This document shows, in pieces, positions 1-5,776 of a DNA stretch of 11,000 bases. Positions within the stretch are counted from its first letter, which is position 1, and the number at the start of each line of letters is the position of its first letter. The DNA is from DASZMJ01 sp035551935 (GTDB lineage: Bacteria; Planctomycetota; Planctomycetia; Isosphaerales; Isosphaeraceae), in NCBI GenBank assembly GCA_035551935.1, contig DASZMJ010000171.1:1-11000 (forward strand), read 5' to 3'. A program made the translations under genes and the position numbers. The notes beneath the pieces were generated by a model, which made no database searches, was not told the origin of the DNA, and worked only from the letters and a program-made list of their open reading frames with translations.

Positions 1-31
1 CGTCCGCCCTGACCCAAGAGCTTTGTGTTCG

Positions 32-98
32 GGCGGACGGCACGCGGAGCGTGCCTGCTACGGGAAGAGGCGGACGGCACGCGGAGCGTGCCTGCTAC
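32..98 (-). repeat. Two direct copies of a REP-like palindromic repeat
   Basis: Two identical 30-bp copies lie at 32-61 and 69-98, separated by 7 bp. Each contains a perfect 7-bp stem with a 3-nt loop, GGCACGC-GGA-GCGTGCC (39-55 and 76-92). Read on the minus strand each copy begins with GTAG, two bases before the stem. A GTAG or GGAG tetranucleotide at the foot of a hairpin is the known layout of REP elements mobilised by RAYT (TnpA-REP) transposases. That assignment is inference, because no RAYT gene is in the window. Positions 1-9 are also the exact reverse complement of 31-39, so a further inverted repeat brackets the left copy. Confidence 0.75.
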
Positions 99-655
99 CA
101 GGAGGAGCAGGCCGAGCACGAAGGCGATCAAGAGCGCCAGCGTCGACCCGGCCTTGGGCAGCTTGTCCCAGGGAGAATGGGGCATGCCGTCGCGGAAGGG
201 CCCCTTGATCATCTCGTCGCGGCAGTACTGGATGTCGGCGGCGGTCAGGCTCGGGCGGGCCGCCAGGATGTCCGCCTCGGGCCAGCGGTCGCGGATCAGG
301 CGGGTGATGTCGCCGACCTGGTACGGCGTGTCGCGGATCCGCCGCTCGTTGGGGAACAGCGGCTCGGACGCCGGCTTCGGCTTCGGCTCGGGTTCGCCTT
401 TGGCGGCCTTCGCCTTCTTCGCGGGCGCGGCGGCGACGTCGGCCGGGGCGCGGAGGCGGTCGAAGGCCGTGTTGGCCTGGTCCTTGCCGTTGAGGGCCGA
501 GTGGAACGACCGGGTGAAGGCGGCCGAGTCGCACGGCGCGGCGGTCCGCTGCGAGACCTTGTCGAGCTGGCGCAGCTCGCGCTCGGCCAGGAGGATGGTG
601 GCGACCAGGCTCCGCTCGCGGGCCGTCCGGGGGGCGTACTCCTCGGCCAGAGGTA
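99..655 (-). pseudogene. 5'-truncated remnant of a planctomycete-type hypothetical gene
   Basis: An open minus-strand frame begins directly after the stop codon of the upstream gene (656-658) and has no plausible start. Its first ATG lies far inside, in the segment DEMIKGPF. The protein begins about PLAEEYAPRTARERSLV, then RELRQLDKVSQRT, a Lys/Ala/Pro-rich linker, the segment RPSLTAADIQYC, and ends in a hydrophobic helix (LALLIAFVLGLLLL). The opening residues resemble the middle of the 'LPGEDP...ATEEERNLV' protein encoded at 9591-10724, so this may be a member of that family that lost its N-terminal third. The frame stays open through the REP copies at 32-98 to the window edge, and GTAG of the inner copy starts exactly at a codon boundary after the helix. 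The native C-terminus is therefore unknown. The function is not recognised. It could alternatively be a fusion of unrelated pieces. Confidence 0.5.
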
Positions 656-1375
656 TCAGCCCAGCCGGCCGCCGCGGGTGACGAGGTCGGAGTTGCGGAG
701 GGGGAAGGCCAGGCCGCTGGTGTAGATGCGACCCTGGAAGACGACGGTGGCGATCCCGCCGTGGGCCGAGGTGGGCTGATAGCGGACGGTCGCGGTGGCG
801 ATCGCCGAATCGACGAAGAAGGTGCCGGAGTAGATGTTCGGGTCCTGGGTGAAGGTCAGCTGGGTGGCGCGGCCGGCGGAGTCGACGGCGGTGGCGGTGA
901 AATCGAGGCCGAGGACGCCGGAGGAGTTGATGTTCTTGTCGTTCAGGACCGCGGTGCCGAACGGCGGCGCGTCGGGATTGGTGGGGGTGACGACGGCCAT
1001 GACGATGTTGCCGTGGAAGAAGAAGTTCGAGCTGCCGACGCCACGGATGAAGAGGGTCTGGGCCTGGTCGCTGAACCGGCCGGGGCCGATCGAGTAGGGG
1101 CCCCGGAAATAGGCGTGGAAGTTCTCGCGGGCCAGCTCGGCCGGCGTCGGGGTCCCCTGGCCCAGGAGCGGGCTGCCGGGATTGTTGAGGAACCCGTTGC
1201 CGCTCGTCGGTGGCGATGCCGATTGGGAAACATGGACGGCGCCATGGATGGCCGGGGCCCGATTGCTGATGGAGGCGATGATGCCCGAGGGTAGCTCGCG
1301 CGCTTCCGCCCGTTCGACCGCCGGGCGGAAGTGGATCGCCGTTGACCTCGTGGTTCGGCCGTGGTCCTTGCCCAT
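656..1375 (-). CDS. Probable exported protein, tandem paralogue with degenerate LEPR-XLL-like leader
   Basis: This is a protein of 239 aa with no recognised enzymatic domain. The start at 1375 is chosen because GAGGA lies five bases upstream and because it aligns with the start of the upstream paralogue (1443-2252). A longer frame reaching 1528 overlaps that paralogue and is rejected. The N-terminus is basic and leads to EARELPSGIIAS, which matches the paralogue's EGRELLSGIIA except that the double Leu is now Leu-Pro. Shared blocks follow: RENFHAYFRGPY, GSSNFFFHG, DKNINSSGVL, DSAGRATQLTF and ATVVFQGRIYT. The composition, rich in Ser, Thr and Gly with alternating hydrophobic strands, suggests a beta-rich extracytoplasmic fold (inference). 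It follows its paralogue by 67 bp and is likely co-transcribed with it. A truncated gene fragment begins immediately after its stop. Confidence 0.75.
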   Translation of the reverse strand: MGKDHGRTTRSTAIHFRPAVERAEARELPSGIIASISNRAPAIHGAVHVSQSASPPTSGNGFLNNPGSPLLGQGTPTPAELARENFHAYFRGPYSIGPGRFSDQAQTLFIRGVGSSNFFFHGNIVMAVVTPTNPDAPPFGTAVLNDKNINSSGVLGLDFTATAVDSAGRATQLTFTQDPNIYSGTFFVDSAIATATVRYQPTSAHGGIATVVFQGRIYTSGLAFPLRNSDLVTRGGRLG

Positions 1376-1442
1376 CGCCGTCCTCGGGCCGTCGGAGAGT
1401 TCGAGCGGGTCCGCCCGCGCGGCGGGAGACACAGGAATCGGG

Positions 1443-2252
1443 TCAGACCTTGTGATGCGAGGCCTGCAAGCCGGAGTTGGCCAGCGGGAAGACCGTCTGC
1501 GGGGTGAAGATCGTGCCCCGGAAGACAACCGTGGCGGTCCCCTGGCTGGTGAGGCCGGGGCGGGTCGTGCCGCTGGGGTGGTACTGGATCGACACGGTCC
1601 CGCTCCCAGAGGCGAGCGAGAAGATGCCGGCGGTGAAGCTGCCCGAGCCTCCGAACGGGAAGAAATTGAAGGTCACCTGCGTCGGCCGGCCGGCCGAGTC
1701 GAGGCCGGTGCGGTCCCCTTGGAGGTCGACGGCAAGGTAGCCCGAGGAGTTCTGGTTCTTGTCGATCAGGGTCGCCATCCCTTGGAGCGGCTGATTCGTG
1801 CCGTACGTCAGGTTCGGCGGCGGGGCATCTTTGTAGGTGACGACGATCAACTGAAGGCTGCCGTGGAGGAAGTAGGTCGAGGTGCCGATGCCGTCGATCA
1901 CCGTCCGACTCGACTGATCGAGGAACAGGGGCAGGCCGGTCTGGTACGGGCCGGAGAATACCGCCCGGAACTGCTCGCGCTTGACCTGGAAGGGGGTCGG
2001 CTGTTGTCCCTGGTACGTCACGGAGATCGGGGTGCCGGTGATCGCCTCGAAGCCCGATCCCGAAGCGGAGGAACTCGCGGCGGCGGAGACCGACGAGGTT
2101 CCGGAGGCCGGCTGCTGGGCCGCGGCCGCGATCCGAGCGAGCGGGGCATGATGCAGGCGGCCATGGAGGGTCGCAATGATGCCCGAGAGGAGTTCACGAC
2201 CTTCCAGGCTCACAACCACGGGTCGCAGGGCCGGCCGTCGGCGACGCTCCAT
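1443..2252 (-). CDS. Probable exported protein with LEPR-XLL-like N-terminal motif
   Basis: This is a protein of 269 aa. The start at 2252 has a strong ribosome binding site (GAGGAGG, about five bases upstream); in-frame starts further upstream lack one. The N-terminus is highly basic (MERRRRPALRP) and continues as VVVSLEGRELLSGIIA. This is the LEPR-XLL type leader that planctomycetes place at the start of many large or surface proteins. A Ser/Ala-rich linker (about residues 45-65) is followed by a beta-rich domain with REQFRAVFSGPY, GTSTYFLHG, DKNQNSSGYLAVD, LDSAGRPTQVTF and ATVVFRGTIFT. These blocks recur in the next gene downstream, so the two arose by tandem duplication. No catalytic motif is visible. 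Export is inferred from the leader type only; no classical signal peptide is evident. It is divergent from the HAF/PEP-CTERM gene. Confidence 0.8.
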   Translation of the reverse strand: MERRRRPALRPVVVSLEGRELLSGIIATLHGRLHHAPLARIAAAAQQPASGTSSVSAAASSSASGSGFEAITGTPISVTYQGQQPTPFQVKREQFRAVFSGPYQTGLPLFLDQSSRTVIDGIGTSTYFLHGSLQLIVVTYKDAPPPNLTYGTNQPLQGMATLIDKNQNSSGYLAVDLQGDRTGLDSAGRPTQVTFNFFPFGGSGSFTAGIFSLASGSGTVSIQYHPSGTTRPGLTSQGTATVVFRGTIFTPQTVFPLANSGLQASHHKV

Positions 2253-2540
2253 CGCACCCTCCTCGGTCGAGATCCCCGGGAACATCGCCCCTTGAGATCG
2301 GCCCCGGAGGGCACGGATTCGCAGGAAAAAACCGGCCCGTCCGCGACGGCGGCCCGCGTGATCGCGCCAGCCGGCATGGTCGCGTTGATGTTGATTCCTG
2401 GCAACATCGCGTCCGGATTCGGTGTCGATGGCCAGGAGATCCATGGGATATGCTCATGCCCGCCCGCCGTCCCCCAACGGGCGAGGGCCGGCGCGTGGCC
2501 GGCCTCGAGTGCACCCGCGACCGATTTCCGAGGAGGGACG
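2253..2540. promoter_or_regulatory. Divergent intergenic region between surface-protein genes
   Basis: These 288 bp separate the start of the LEPR-XLL-like pair (minus) from the HAF/PEP-CTERM gene (plus) and must carry control for both. I see no convincing -35/-10 pair on either strand. Two structures precede the plus-strand start: CGCCCG/CGGGCG (2461-2466 with 2478-2483) and GGCCGG/CCGGCC (2486-2491 with 2499-2504). An 18-bp element occurs twice in the same orientation, at 2271-2288 and 2393-2410, with 15 of 18 bases identical. The plus-strand gene has its ribosome binding site AGGAGGG at 2531-2537. Confidence 0.4.
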
Positions 2541-3536
2541 ATGACGACCGGAGCTCGACGAAGCCTCGCCGCGACGGCTGCCCTGATGGCGGCCACCCTG
2601 CTGTGCCCACCGTCCCGCGCCGACTATAAGTTCTACGACGTCGACTACACCGGCTCCACGAACACGACGATCAACGGCATCAGCAATTCCGGGCAGCTCG
2701 TCGGCTTCTCGATGGACGCCGCCGGCGCCGTCACGAACTTCACCGACGCCTTCACGATCACCAACGGGGCGCTGACGAACCACTTCACGACGGTTCCACT
2801 CGTCGGCACGGCCCCGATGGCCAACGGCCTCAACACGGTCGGCCAGGTCGTGGGGACCGACGGCACCAACGCGATCACGTTCTTCAACAACGTCCAGACC
2901 GACCTGCCGCCGGCCAGCCCCGGCACGACCATGTCCGAGGTCGCCTTCGGCATCAGCGACAAGGGCTCGATCGTCGGCCAGTACGTCGACAGCGTGTCCG
3001 GGAACACGCCGGGCTTCTACTACGCCAATGGCAAGTTCACCCTGCTCAACCCGGTCGCCAACGCCACGGTGACCAACGCCCAGGGCGTCAACAACGCGAA
3101 CCAGGTCATCGGCTTCTACTCGACCGACGGCGTCCACCAACACGGCTTCTTCTACGACGCGACCGCCGGGAGCTTCACCCTCCTGGCCGACCCGAACGTC
3201 GCCAACCTCGTCCTCACCCAGTTCCTCGGCCTCAACGACCACGGCACGGCGGTCGGCTACTATCAGACGACCGACGGGAGCCAGCACGGCTTCCTCTACG
3301 ACCTGGCCACGCATACCTACACGTTCCTCGACGACCCGAACGCCGTGACGGGCGGCGGCGTGTCGATCACCCAGATCACGGGCATCAGCAACGCCGGGAC
3401 GATCACCGGCTTCTACATCGACCCCAACGGCAACCAGCACGGCTTCGTCGGCATCAAGGCCGTCCCCGAGCCGGCCTCGCTGGCCCTTCTCGGCCTCGGC
3501 GCGGTCGTCGTCCTCCGACGACGGAAGAAGTGCTAA
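2541..3536 (+). CDS. HAF-repeat extracellular protein with PEP-CTERM sorting signal
   Basis: This is a protein of 331 aa, exported and probably anchored or released at the cell surface. The start at 2541 has AGGAGGG three bases upstream and gives a good signal peptide: basic ARR, hydrophobic AATAALMAATLL, and likely cleavage after PPSRA near residue 27. Six copies of a HAF-type repeat (G[ILV][ND-S]..G..[VI]G) begin near residues 46, 96, 137, 182, 230 and 281, for example GISNSGQLVGF, GVNNANQVIGFY and GISNAGTITGFY. Several are preceded by HGF[FLV]-type strands. The C-terminus is a textbook PEP-CTERM signal: VPEP at 308-311, a hydrophobic helix, then RRRKK. In known systems this is recognised by an exosortase, which is not in the window. 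The last residue is Cys, after the basic cluster. The long upstream extension of the frame (to 1182) lies antisense to other genes and is not coding. The ligand or role of HAF repeats is not known. Confidence 0.93.
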   Translation: MTTGARRSLAATAALMAATLLCPPSRADYKFYDVDYTGSTNTTINGISNSGQLVGFSMDAAGAVTNFTDAFTITNGALTNHFTTVPLVGTAPMANGLNTVGQVVGTDGTNAITFFNNVQTDLPPASPGTTMSEVAFGISDKGSIVGQYVDSVSGNTPGFYYANGKFTLLNPVANATVTNAQGVNNANQVIGFYSTDGVHQHGFFYDATAGSFTLLADPNVANLVLTQFLGLNDHGTAVGYYQTTDGSQHGFLYDLATHTYTFLDDPNAVTGGGVSITQITGISNAGTITGFYIDPNGNQHGFVGIKAVPEPASLALLGLGAVVVLRRRKKC

Positions 3537-3541
3537 GTAAC

Positions 3542-3613
3542 GAGTGCCGAGTGCTGAGTGAAGTCCGAGGCTCGACGAGGATCGGGCCGGCTTTCACTCA
3601 GCACTCGGCACTC
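3542..3613. terminator. Long inverted repeat of 7-bp units, candidate bidirectional terminator
   Basis: A perfect 21-bp inverted repeat has its left arm at 3542-3562 and right arm at 3593-3613, with a 30-nt loop. Each arm is built of heptads: gagtgcc, gagtgct, gagtgaa on the left, and the complementary ttcactc, agcactc, ggcactc on the right. A fourth heptad, agcactt, continues the right side only. It lies between the convergent stops of the HAF/PEP-CTERM gene (3536) and the acetyltransferase (3623), where a shared terminator is expected. There is no clear U-tract, so the terminator role is inference; the repeat itself is certain. Confidence 0.6.
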
Positions 3614-3622
3614 AGCACTTCT

Positions 3623-4372
3623 TCATAGAGTGCTGTCGCGCACGATTCGATGGGCGTCGGTCCATTCGACGTCGTGGCGGATGACGCGGGCGGGGATGCC
3701 GGCGATCATCGACCGGGGCGGGCAGGAGCGGGTCACGACGGCGCCGGCGGCGACGATGGAGCCGGGGCCGATCGTGACCCCCTTGAGGATCGTGGCGTTG
3801 CAGCCGATCCAGACCCGGTCGCCGATGACGACCGGCGCCGAGTAGGGGGGCGGGCCGGCGCCGTGGCCGTCGTCGTCGAAGATCGTCACGTTCCAGGAGA
3901 TCGCGCAGTCGCGGCCGATGACGATCGACCGGCTGGCCGCGACCCAGCAACTATCGGTCAAGGCGGTCGACGGGCCGATCTCCAGCCGGGCGCCGGCGTT
4001 GACGCCGATGCGGCTGCCCCGGCCGATCGTCACGCCGTCGAGCGCCAGCGTCGCGCCGTCGGCGACGTTGATGACCGTCGTCGCCGACCGCGGCACCAGG
4101 CCCCCCAGCACCCGCGCCCCGATCACGCAGGTCAGACGGGGCGCCTCGACGCGGGCATCGCGACCGAGCGTCACCTGCACGCCGCCGGCGCAGAGGAACG
4201 AGCCCGGCCGGCCGCAGCGTCGGTTGAGCCGCCGCGCCGACGGCCGCGCGGCGTGCACGACCGTGCGCAGCCAGCCCACTGTCGCGGACGCCATGAAGTC
4301 CTGGCGCAACGTCCCCGACTCCACGCGGTGCCGCTCTCGCTCGCTCAGGATCACAGGCATTTTGGTCATCAT
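3623..4372 (-). CDS. Hexapeptide-repeat (left-handed beta-helix) acyltransferase
   Basis: This is a protein of 249 aa of the WcaF/maltose O-acetyltransferase-like group, which transfers acetyl from acetyl-CoA to a sugar or glycan hydroxyl. Hexapeptide turns run from about residue 84 to 215 (VIGARV, TIGRGSRIGVNAGARLEIG, VIGRDCAISWNVTI, VIGDRVWIGCNATILKGVTIG, SIVAAGAVVT). The end IAGIPARVIR is the usual closing segment of these enzymes. His170 in DDDGHG is the likely catalytic base, by analogy with the family. The N-terminal 60 residues are basic and carry no recognised domain. Two adjacent ATG codons (4372 and 4369) compete, with a third at 4360; the only purine-rich site is a weak AGGG, so the start is uncertain by a few residues. 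The acceptor is unknown. No other polysaccharide genes are nearby. Confidence 0.85.
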   Translation of the reverse strand: MMTKMPVILSERERHRVESGTLRQDFMASATVGWLRTVVHAARPSARRLNRRCGRPGSFLCAGGVQVTLGRDARVEAPRLTCVIGARVLGGLVPRSATTVINVADGATLALDGVTIGRGSRIGVNAGARLEIGPSTALTDSCWVAASRSIVIGRDCAISWNVTIFDDDGHGAGPPPYSAPVVIGDRVWIGCNATILKGVTIGPGSIVAAGAVVTRSCPPRSMIAGIPARVIRHDVEWTDAHRIVRDSTL

Positions 4373-4407
4373 GACCCTATCCGTGCAAATAAGAAACCGT
4401 TCATCGT

Positions 4408-4429
4408 GGTGGGGGAGACTCGTCCCACC
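4408..4429 (-). terminator. Weak candidate terminator hairpin
   Basis: GGTGGG (4408-4413) pairs with CCCACC (4424-4429) across a 10-nt loop, just past the stop of the frameshifted membrane gene. Alternative pairing of GGGGG with CCCCC is also possible. A T-rich stretch follows only about 12 bases later on the minus strand, so the fit to a standard terminator is poor. Confidence 0.3.
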
Positions 4430-4439
4430 CCCGGATCTT

Positions 4440-4961
4440 CTACTTTGCGACGGGGCCGGGCCGCGCCGTCAGGCGACGCGAGAGGGCCCAGCCCCAGACC
4501 AGGAGGCCGCCGAGGAAACCCGAGGCGTAGGACGCGGCGTGGGCCGCCGCGACCGCGACGAAGGGGGGTTCGCGCCCGGGGGGAAGGTCCAGCCCCGGGA
4601 ACGTGATGAGGCCGGGATAGCGTTGCGCGACCCGATATCCCGCGATCCCGGCGACGGTCGCGACCGTCGCCATGCCGAGCAGGACGCCCGCGATCGGCAC
4701 GACCACCGATCGCACATCGAGCCTTCGGCGAGGGACTGAGTCGGGCGATCGCCGCCAATGGCAGGCCGAGGCCGAGCCCGACCCACCACGTCGCGATAAT
4801 CCCCCAGAGCAAGCCGAGGGCCGTCGGCGACTCGCTCGCGATGATTCTTGGGTGTGCCAAAGTCAAGACTCGACGCAGACCCGGGTGGTGATCTGGTCGT
4901 GTGCGACCCCGTAGAGGGCCGCCGCGACGACGCAGAACGCGACACTCTCCAGCCCCTCCAT
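4440..4961 (-). pseudogene. Small multi-pass membrane protein gene, broken by two compensating frameshifts
   Basis: The reading starts at ATG 4961 (GGGAG nine bases upstream) as MEGLESVAFCVVAAALYGVAH, then HDQITTRVCVE, where a stop (TGA, 4863-4865) appears. Placing one missing base between 4867 and 4868 restores VEYLTLAHPRIIASESPT and a second membrane helix (GLLWGIIATWWVGLGLGLPL). One extra G at 4722-4723 then shifts the frame back to PKLDVRSVVVPIAGVLLGM and on to the stop at 4440. Repaired, the product is about 173 aa with roughly four membrane helices. The HDQ[IV]T.RVCVEY.T..HP...ESPT and WG.IATWWVGL blocks match a conserved bacterial hypothetical membrane family I recognise but cannot name. 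The function is unknown. A GTG at 4715 could start the C-terminal piece (91 aa) alone. The indels could be true decay or sequencing or assembly errors; no slippery heptamer supports programmed shifting. Confidence 0.7.
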
Positions 4962-4993
4962 CGCGGCCGGCTCCCAACCGTGCGTGCCTCTAT

Positions 4994-5012
4994 ACGCACG
5001 GAGAGCGTGCGT
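4994..5012 (-). other. Perfect hairpin in the aat-membrane gene spacer
   Basis: ACGCACG (4994-5000) pairs perfectly with CGTGCGT (5006-5012) around a 5-nt loop. It lies in the 113-bp gap between aat (stop at 5075) and the start of the frameshifted membrane gene (4961). There is no U-tract. It may end aat transcription or form a leader structure; I cannot tell which. Confidence 0.4.
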
Positions 5013-5074
5013 GTGACCATACCACAACAATCGTCGTCGTGTCAGCAAGTTTGTCGCCAAAAAAGGCCGGTTGC

Positions 5075-5758
5075 TCAGCCCGCGCTCCAGCGCCCGCGGG
5101 CCGTCGGCAGGCGGAGGGCCTCATCGAGCCGGCGGAGGAACTCGCGGCGGGCGACCTCGCGGGCGCCCAGACTGAGCAGATGGCTGCTTGTTACCTGGCA
5201 GTCGATCAGGCCGATGCCGCGGGCCTGGAGTGCCCCGGCCAGGACGACCATCGCCACCTTCGAGGCGTCGTCGCGCGTCGAGAACATCGACTCGCCGAAG
5301 AAGCAGCCGCCCAGGGCGATGCCATAGATCCCGCCGACGAGCTCGTCCCCCGCCCACGCCTCGGCGCAATGGGCGAAGCCCAGCTCGTACAGTCGATTAT
5401 AGGCCATCTCCATCTGCTGCGTGATCCACGTACCGCATTGTCCCCGTCGTGGCGTCGTCGCACAAGCGTGGATGACGGCAGGGAAGGCCGTGTCGAGTCG
5501 GGTCGTGAACCGGCCACGCCGCAGGGTCCGGTGGAGGCTCCGCGAGACGTGCAGTGCTGCCGGTTCGAGGATCAGGCGCGGGTCGGGCGACCACCAGAGG
5601 ATCGGCTCCCCCTCCTCGAACCAGGGGAAGATGCCCATCGCGTACGCGCGGAGCAGCCGCGCGGGCTCCAGGTCGCCGCCGACGGCCAGCAGGCCGCTCG
5701 GCTCGGCGTGGCCCGGGGGCGGGAAGACGTGCCGGTCGTCGAGCTGGTAGATCGGCAT
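5075..5758 (-). CDS. aat: Leucyl/phenylalanyl-tRNA-protein transferase
   Basis: This is a protein of 227 aa, close to the usual family length. The enzyme moves Leu or Phe from aminoacyl-tRNA onto N-terminal Arg or Lys of proteins, marking them for ClpS/ClpAP-type degradation in the cytoplasm. All family blocks are present: GLLAVGGDLEPARLLRAYA with MGIFPWFEEGEPILWWSPDPR (residues 22-61), GTWITQQMEMAY (109-120), LVGGIYGIALGGCFFGESMFS (140-160) and LIDCQVTSSHLLSLGA (184-199). Residues expected to be needed for catalysis and binding are kept, including Trp111, Glu156, Asp186 and Gln188, which fall at the same positions as in the E. coli enzyme. The start at 5758 is fixed by the conserved length. 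No good ribosome binding site precedes it, and the kinase stop lies only 18 bp upstream, so coupled translation from the PfkB gene is likely. No clpS is seen here. Confidence 0.95.
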   Translation of the reverse strand: MPIYQLDDRHVFPPPGHAEPSGLLAVGGDLEPARLLRAYAMGIFPWFEEGEPILWWSPDPRLILEPAALHVSRSLHRTLRRGRFTTRLDTAFPAVIHACATTPRRGQCGTWITQQMEMAYNRLYELGFAHCAEAWAGDELVGGIYGIALGGCFFGESMFSTRDDASKVAMVVLAGALQARGIGLIDCQVTSSHLLSLGAREVARREFLRRLDEALRLPTARGRWSAG

Positions 5759-5776
5759 CGCGAGCCCGGCTCGACT

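Noticed and set aside
32..98. Possible CRISPR array from two 30-bp repeats
   Set aside because: Only two copies, a 7-bp spacer and an internal perfect palindrome; this fits a REP-type repeat, not a CRISPR.
58..534. Minus-strand ORF of 158 codons beginning MRLGRLHPV
   Set aside because: It is a shifted frame of the remnant at 99-655; its Arg/Pro-rich product has no motif, while the other frame gives a sensible protein with a membrane helix.
1182..2540. N-terminal extension of the HAF/PEP-CTERM frame
   Set aside because: It runs antisense to the two LEPR-XLL-like genes, and the start at 2541 has a ribosome binding site and a signal peptide.
2454..3440. Minus-strand open frame of 328 codons over the HAF gene
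   Set aside because: Val/Asp/Glu/Arg/Gly-rich shadow of the repeat-bearing coding strand, with no motif.
4863..4871. Programmed frameshift at the TGA-C of the membrane gene
   Set aside because: The needed shift is -1, not the +1 of the prfB-type site, there is no slippery heptamer, and a second opposite shift would also be required at 4722.
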